Source: Candidatus Binatia bacterium (lineage in GTDB: Bacteria; Desulfobacterota; Binatia; Bin18). Taken from it: DNA of 34,273 bases. Shown piece by piece: positions 32,644 to 34,273 of the stretch (position 1 is the first letter of the stretch; each line of letters opens with the position of its first letter). The position numbers were made by a program, and so were the translations under genes. The notes below the pieces were generated by a model. The model was not told the origin of the DNA. It saw nothing but the letters and a program-made list of their open reading frames with translations, and ran no database searches. Where the stretch lies: contig JAJDTY010000067.1 in assembly GCA_022826945.1 (NCBI GenBank), positions 1 through 34,273 of the forward strand. Reading direction: 5' to 3'.

Positions 32644-33222
32644 ATGACCGAAACTGCCTCATCCGTTTTAGCGAAGGGGTCACCGACATCTCATGGTACC
32701 TTTCGTCGGTCATCCGTACTTCACGTATGCACGTCCTGTAGGGCACCTGGTTCTCCGCGTGAACCACAAGAGAGTCGAGCCGGCTTCAAACTCTATCAAG
32801 AGCTTCGCGCGACGTTCCATGAGAGCCCATTGGGCCACCACGTGGAGGTCAGGTCCACCGAGTGCCTGAGCGTATGCCCGCGCCCCTGCGGAATCGCGCT
32901 CTCGTCGCCTGGGGCGTGGACTTATCTCTTCGGGGATCAGCACCCGGGCGAGAGCGCATGTGACATCGTAGAGTGCGTCTCGCTCTACACCGGTACCGGA
33001 GATGGGTTTATGCGGCGGGAGCGACGTCCGAAGTCCCTCCGCGCAAGCATTCTGGGGCGTGTGCCGCCATACGAGGGGGGGGCGCTGATGCATCCTAGCA
33101 GAAGGCAGGCTTTCGCTCAGCCAGGCCGTCGCTTGGAGCGCCCTGGCCGTACCCACCGTGAGTTTGGAGTCTCCGTCACTGCCCACTTGGTCAGACGTAG
33201 CGCGTGTGTTGGCGAGCGCTGA
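32644..33222 (+). CDS. DUF1636 metal-binding-type protein with odd C-terminal tail
   Basis: ATG 32644 follows GAGGAG. The DUF1636 core spans about residues 25-143. It has C29-x2-C32, then C74-x3-C78-x3-C82 (TECLSVCPRPCG), WTYLFGDQHP (92-101) and RRPKSLRASILGRVPP (127-142). Its ferredoxin-like cysteine pattern suggests metal or cluster binding; the family typically occurs beside CobW-type GTPases. Family members usually end near ILGRxPP, but this frame runs on 49 residues (ALMHPSRRQ...) with no recognisable fold. The tail begins at a run of eight G (33075-33082). One G fewer or more gives a stop within a few codons, so the natural end may be near 33090. Confidence 0.75.
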   Translation: MTETASSVLAKGSPTSHGTFRRSSVLHVCTSCRAPGSPREPQESRAGFKLYQELRATFHESPLGHHVEVRSTECLSVCPRPCGIALSSPGAWTYLFGDQHPGESACDIVECVSLYTGTGDGFMRRERRPKSLRASILGRVPPYEGGALMHPSRRQAFAQPGRRLERPGRTHREFGVSVTAHLVRRSACVGER

Positions 33223-33287
33223 AACGTCTGCCGTGACGCCACCCGGCCCCATCTTTGGTCTCGCCGTGTCGCAGGGAGAAAGAGAAC

Positions 33288-33596
33288 ATGTTGATCAACA
33301 CATCACCACGCCGCCCGAACCTTGAACGGGTTCGACGTATCAAGGAGGCATTGCGCGAAGCGCTAAGCCTCTCCCATGACACAACGGTCACGGTCACCGA
33401 GTTGGCGTGTCTCGAAGAAGGCTGTGCGCCCATCGAGACCGTGGTTGGCCTGCTTCGGCCCGATGCGCCACAGCTCCAGTACAAACTACACAAACCCACG
33501 GACGCCGTTGACGCCGAAGACCTAGTCCAGGTCTGCACGGCGTGGGGGTTCGACGTCCAAATTCCAACGCTCGTACCTCTGCTCCAGGAGAACTAG
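33288..33596 (+). CDS. Small conserved-looking cysteine protein of the CobW cluster
   Basis: The likely start at 33288 follows AGGGAG and gives 102 residues: an N-terminal helix (NLERVRRIKEALREALSLSH), then TVTVTELACLEEGCAPIETVVGLL with C41 and C46, and QYKLHKPTDAVDAEDLVQV. I recognise the E-L-x-C-x4-C-x-P-I-E-T pattern as recurring in short proteins next to COG0523/CobW GTPases. No function is established. It ends two bases before the cobW-like start, so the two are translationally linked. It may deliver or sense metal for the GTPase, which is inference from position and cysteines. There is no signal peptide. Confidence 0.65.
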   Translation: MLINTSPRRPNLERVRRIKEALREALSLSHDTTVTVTELACLEEGCAPIETVVGLLRPDAPQLQYKLHKPTDAVDAEDLVQVCTAWGFDVQIPTLVPLLQEN

Positions 33597-33598
33597 AT

Positions 33599-34273
33599 AT
33601 GAAAACGCCGCGAAAAATACCTGTTTCCATCCTCACCGGCTTCCTCGGCTCCGGCAAGACGACCCTGCTCAACCGGATCTTGAGTGAGGAGCACGGCAAG
33701 CGCATTGCCGTGATCGAGAACGAGTACGGGGAGGTCGGCATCGACCAGGCGCTCGTCATCGACGCTGACGAGGAGGTCTTCGAGATGTCGAACGGCTGCA
33801 TCTGCTGCACTGTGCGCGGGGACCTGATCCGCGTGCTCGGCAATCTCATGAAGCGCCGCGACAAGTTCGACTATGTGTTGGTGGAAACCACAGGGCTCGC
33901 CGATCCCGGCCCGGTCGCTCAGACCTTCTTCATGGACGACGAGATTCGCGCGGAGTTCTCGCTTGACGGGATCGTCACGCTTGTTGACGCAGCCCACATT
34001 GAGCAGCAGCTCGGCCGAAGCGACGAAAGCACGGAGCAAATCGCGTTCGCGGACATCCTCGTTCTGAACAAGACGGACCTCGTCAACGGCGAGGCGCTCG
34101 ACAGGCTCGAAGCTCGGCTCCGGGACATGAACCGAATGGCGCGAGTCGTGCGCAGCGAGCGGGCGAACGTCCCCGTCGATACGGTACTCAACCTCGGTGC
34201 CTTCGACCTGGACCAGGTGCTTGAGCGTCGTCCCACCTTCCTCGAGCCGGAGTATCCGTTCGAATGGACTGGA
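33599..34273 (+). CDS. CobW/COG0523-family metallochaperone GTPase (3' end beyond window)
   Basis: The reading frame is open from ATG 33599 to the end of the window (225 codons), so the C-terminal domain is missing. It has the Walker A loop G14-FLGSG-K20-T21, the family's metal motif C67-I-C69-C70 in SNGCICCTVRGD, ETTGLADP (Walker B/switch region) and the guanine motif LNKTDL. COG0523 proteins use GTP to hand Zn, Co or Ni to target proteins or cobaltochelatase. Overlap of functions with the HupE transporter and the Cys-rich proteins upstream makes a metal-supply operon very likely. The exact metal cannot be told. Confidence 0.9.
   Translation, partial: MKTPRKIPVSILTGFLGSGKTTLLNRILSEEHGKRIAVIENEYGEVGIDQALVIDADEEVFEMSNGCICCTVRGDLIRVLGNLMKRRDKFDYVLVETTGLADPGPVAQTFFMDDEIRAEFSLDGIVTLVDAAHIEQQLGRSDESTEQIAFADILVLNKTDLVNGEALDRLEARLRDMNRMARVVRSERANVPVDTVLNLGAFDLDQVLERRPTFLEPEYPFEWTG

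Noticed and set aside
32710..33252. 180-codon minus-strand frame opposite the DUF1636 gene
   Set aside because: The plus strand carries the conserved cysteine pattern of DUF1636; the minus product resembles nothing known.

Overview
This 34 kb stretch looks like the chromosome of a free-living or symbiotic Gram-negative bacterium. A TonB-dependent outer-membrane receptor implies an outer membrane, and most genes have clear Shine-Dalgarno sites. The gene content (Rieske oxygenases, Baeyer-Villiger-type monooxygenases, P450, hydantoinase A/B, F420-type LLM oxidoreductase, SnoaL/SRPBCC proteins, haloalkane dehalogenase) fits a large-genome catabolic generalist, for example a deltaproteobacterial or Tectomicrobia-like lineage. 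That placement is inference from gene content only. No rRNA, tRNA, CRISPR array, transposase or integrase was seen.

Layout. (1) 79-6255, plus strand: an AhpD-like carboxymuconolactone decarboxylase-family gene read through an in-frame TGA, a frameshifted SnoaL-like gene, an SRPBCC protein, then a compact operon of Baeyer-Villiger monooxygenase, enoyl-CoA hydratase and Rieske oxygenase alpha and beta. (2) 6279-13854, minus strand: a glutathione S-transferase (GST) remnant, a FitAB-type toxin-antitoxin pair with a frameshifted toxin, an intact GST, an SDR-DUF2867 protein, a seven-repeat FG-GAP protein, an LLM oxidoreductase and a D-aminoacylase-type amidohydrolase. (3) 14069-15471, plus strand: a GFA-family protein and a haloalkane dehalogenase. 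(4) 15584-30562, minus strand: an upstream group (acyl-CoA dehydrogenase-fold flavoprotein, second BVMO-type enzyme, benzoate-dioxygenase-like Rieske alpha/beta, P450, secreted beta-propeller, TonB receptor) followed by a separately promoted hyuA-hyuB-aminotransferase unit. (5) 30796-34273, plus strand: a DUF169 protein, then a metal-homeostasis cluster (HupE, DUF1636, a small Cys protein, a CobW GTPase cut by the window end).

How the genes may work together. Two separate BVMO plus Rieske alpha/beta sets suggest oxidative attack on alicyclic, terpenoid or aromatic substrates. The TonB receptor would handle uptake, with CoA-level, hydrolytic, dehalogenating and transaminating steps following. 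No ferredoxin or reductase for the Rieske enzymes or P450, and no recognisable transcription regulator, lies in the window.

Most notable observations. First, a probable selenoprotein: a TGA stands exactly at the second position of the CxxC redox motif, and a perfect 17-nt hairpin follows at bacterial SECIS distance. Second, two gene cassettes (fitAB and hyuAB-aminotransferase) each lie between the intact 3' end of a minus-strand gene and a decayed second copy of a similar 3' end in the same orientation. Third, a tandem pair of palindromic operators lies upstream of the large catabolic group.
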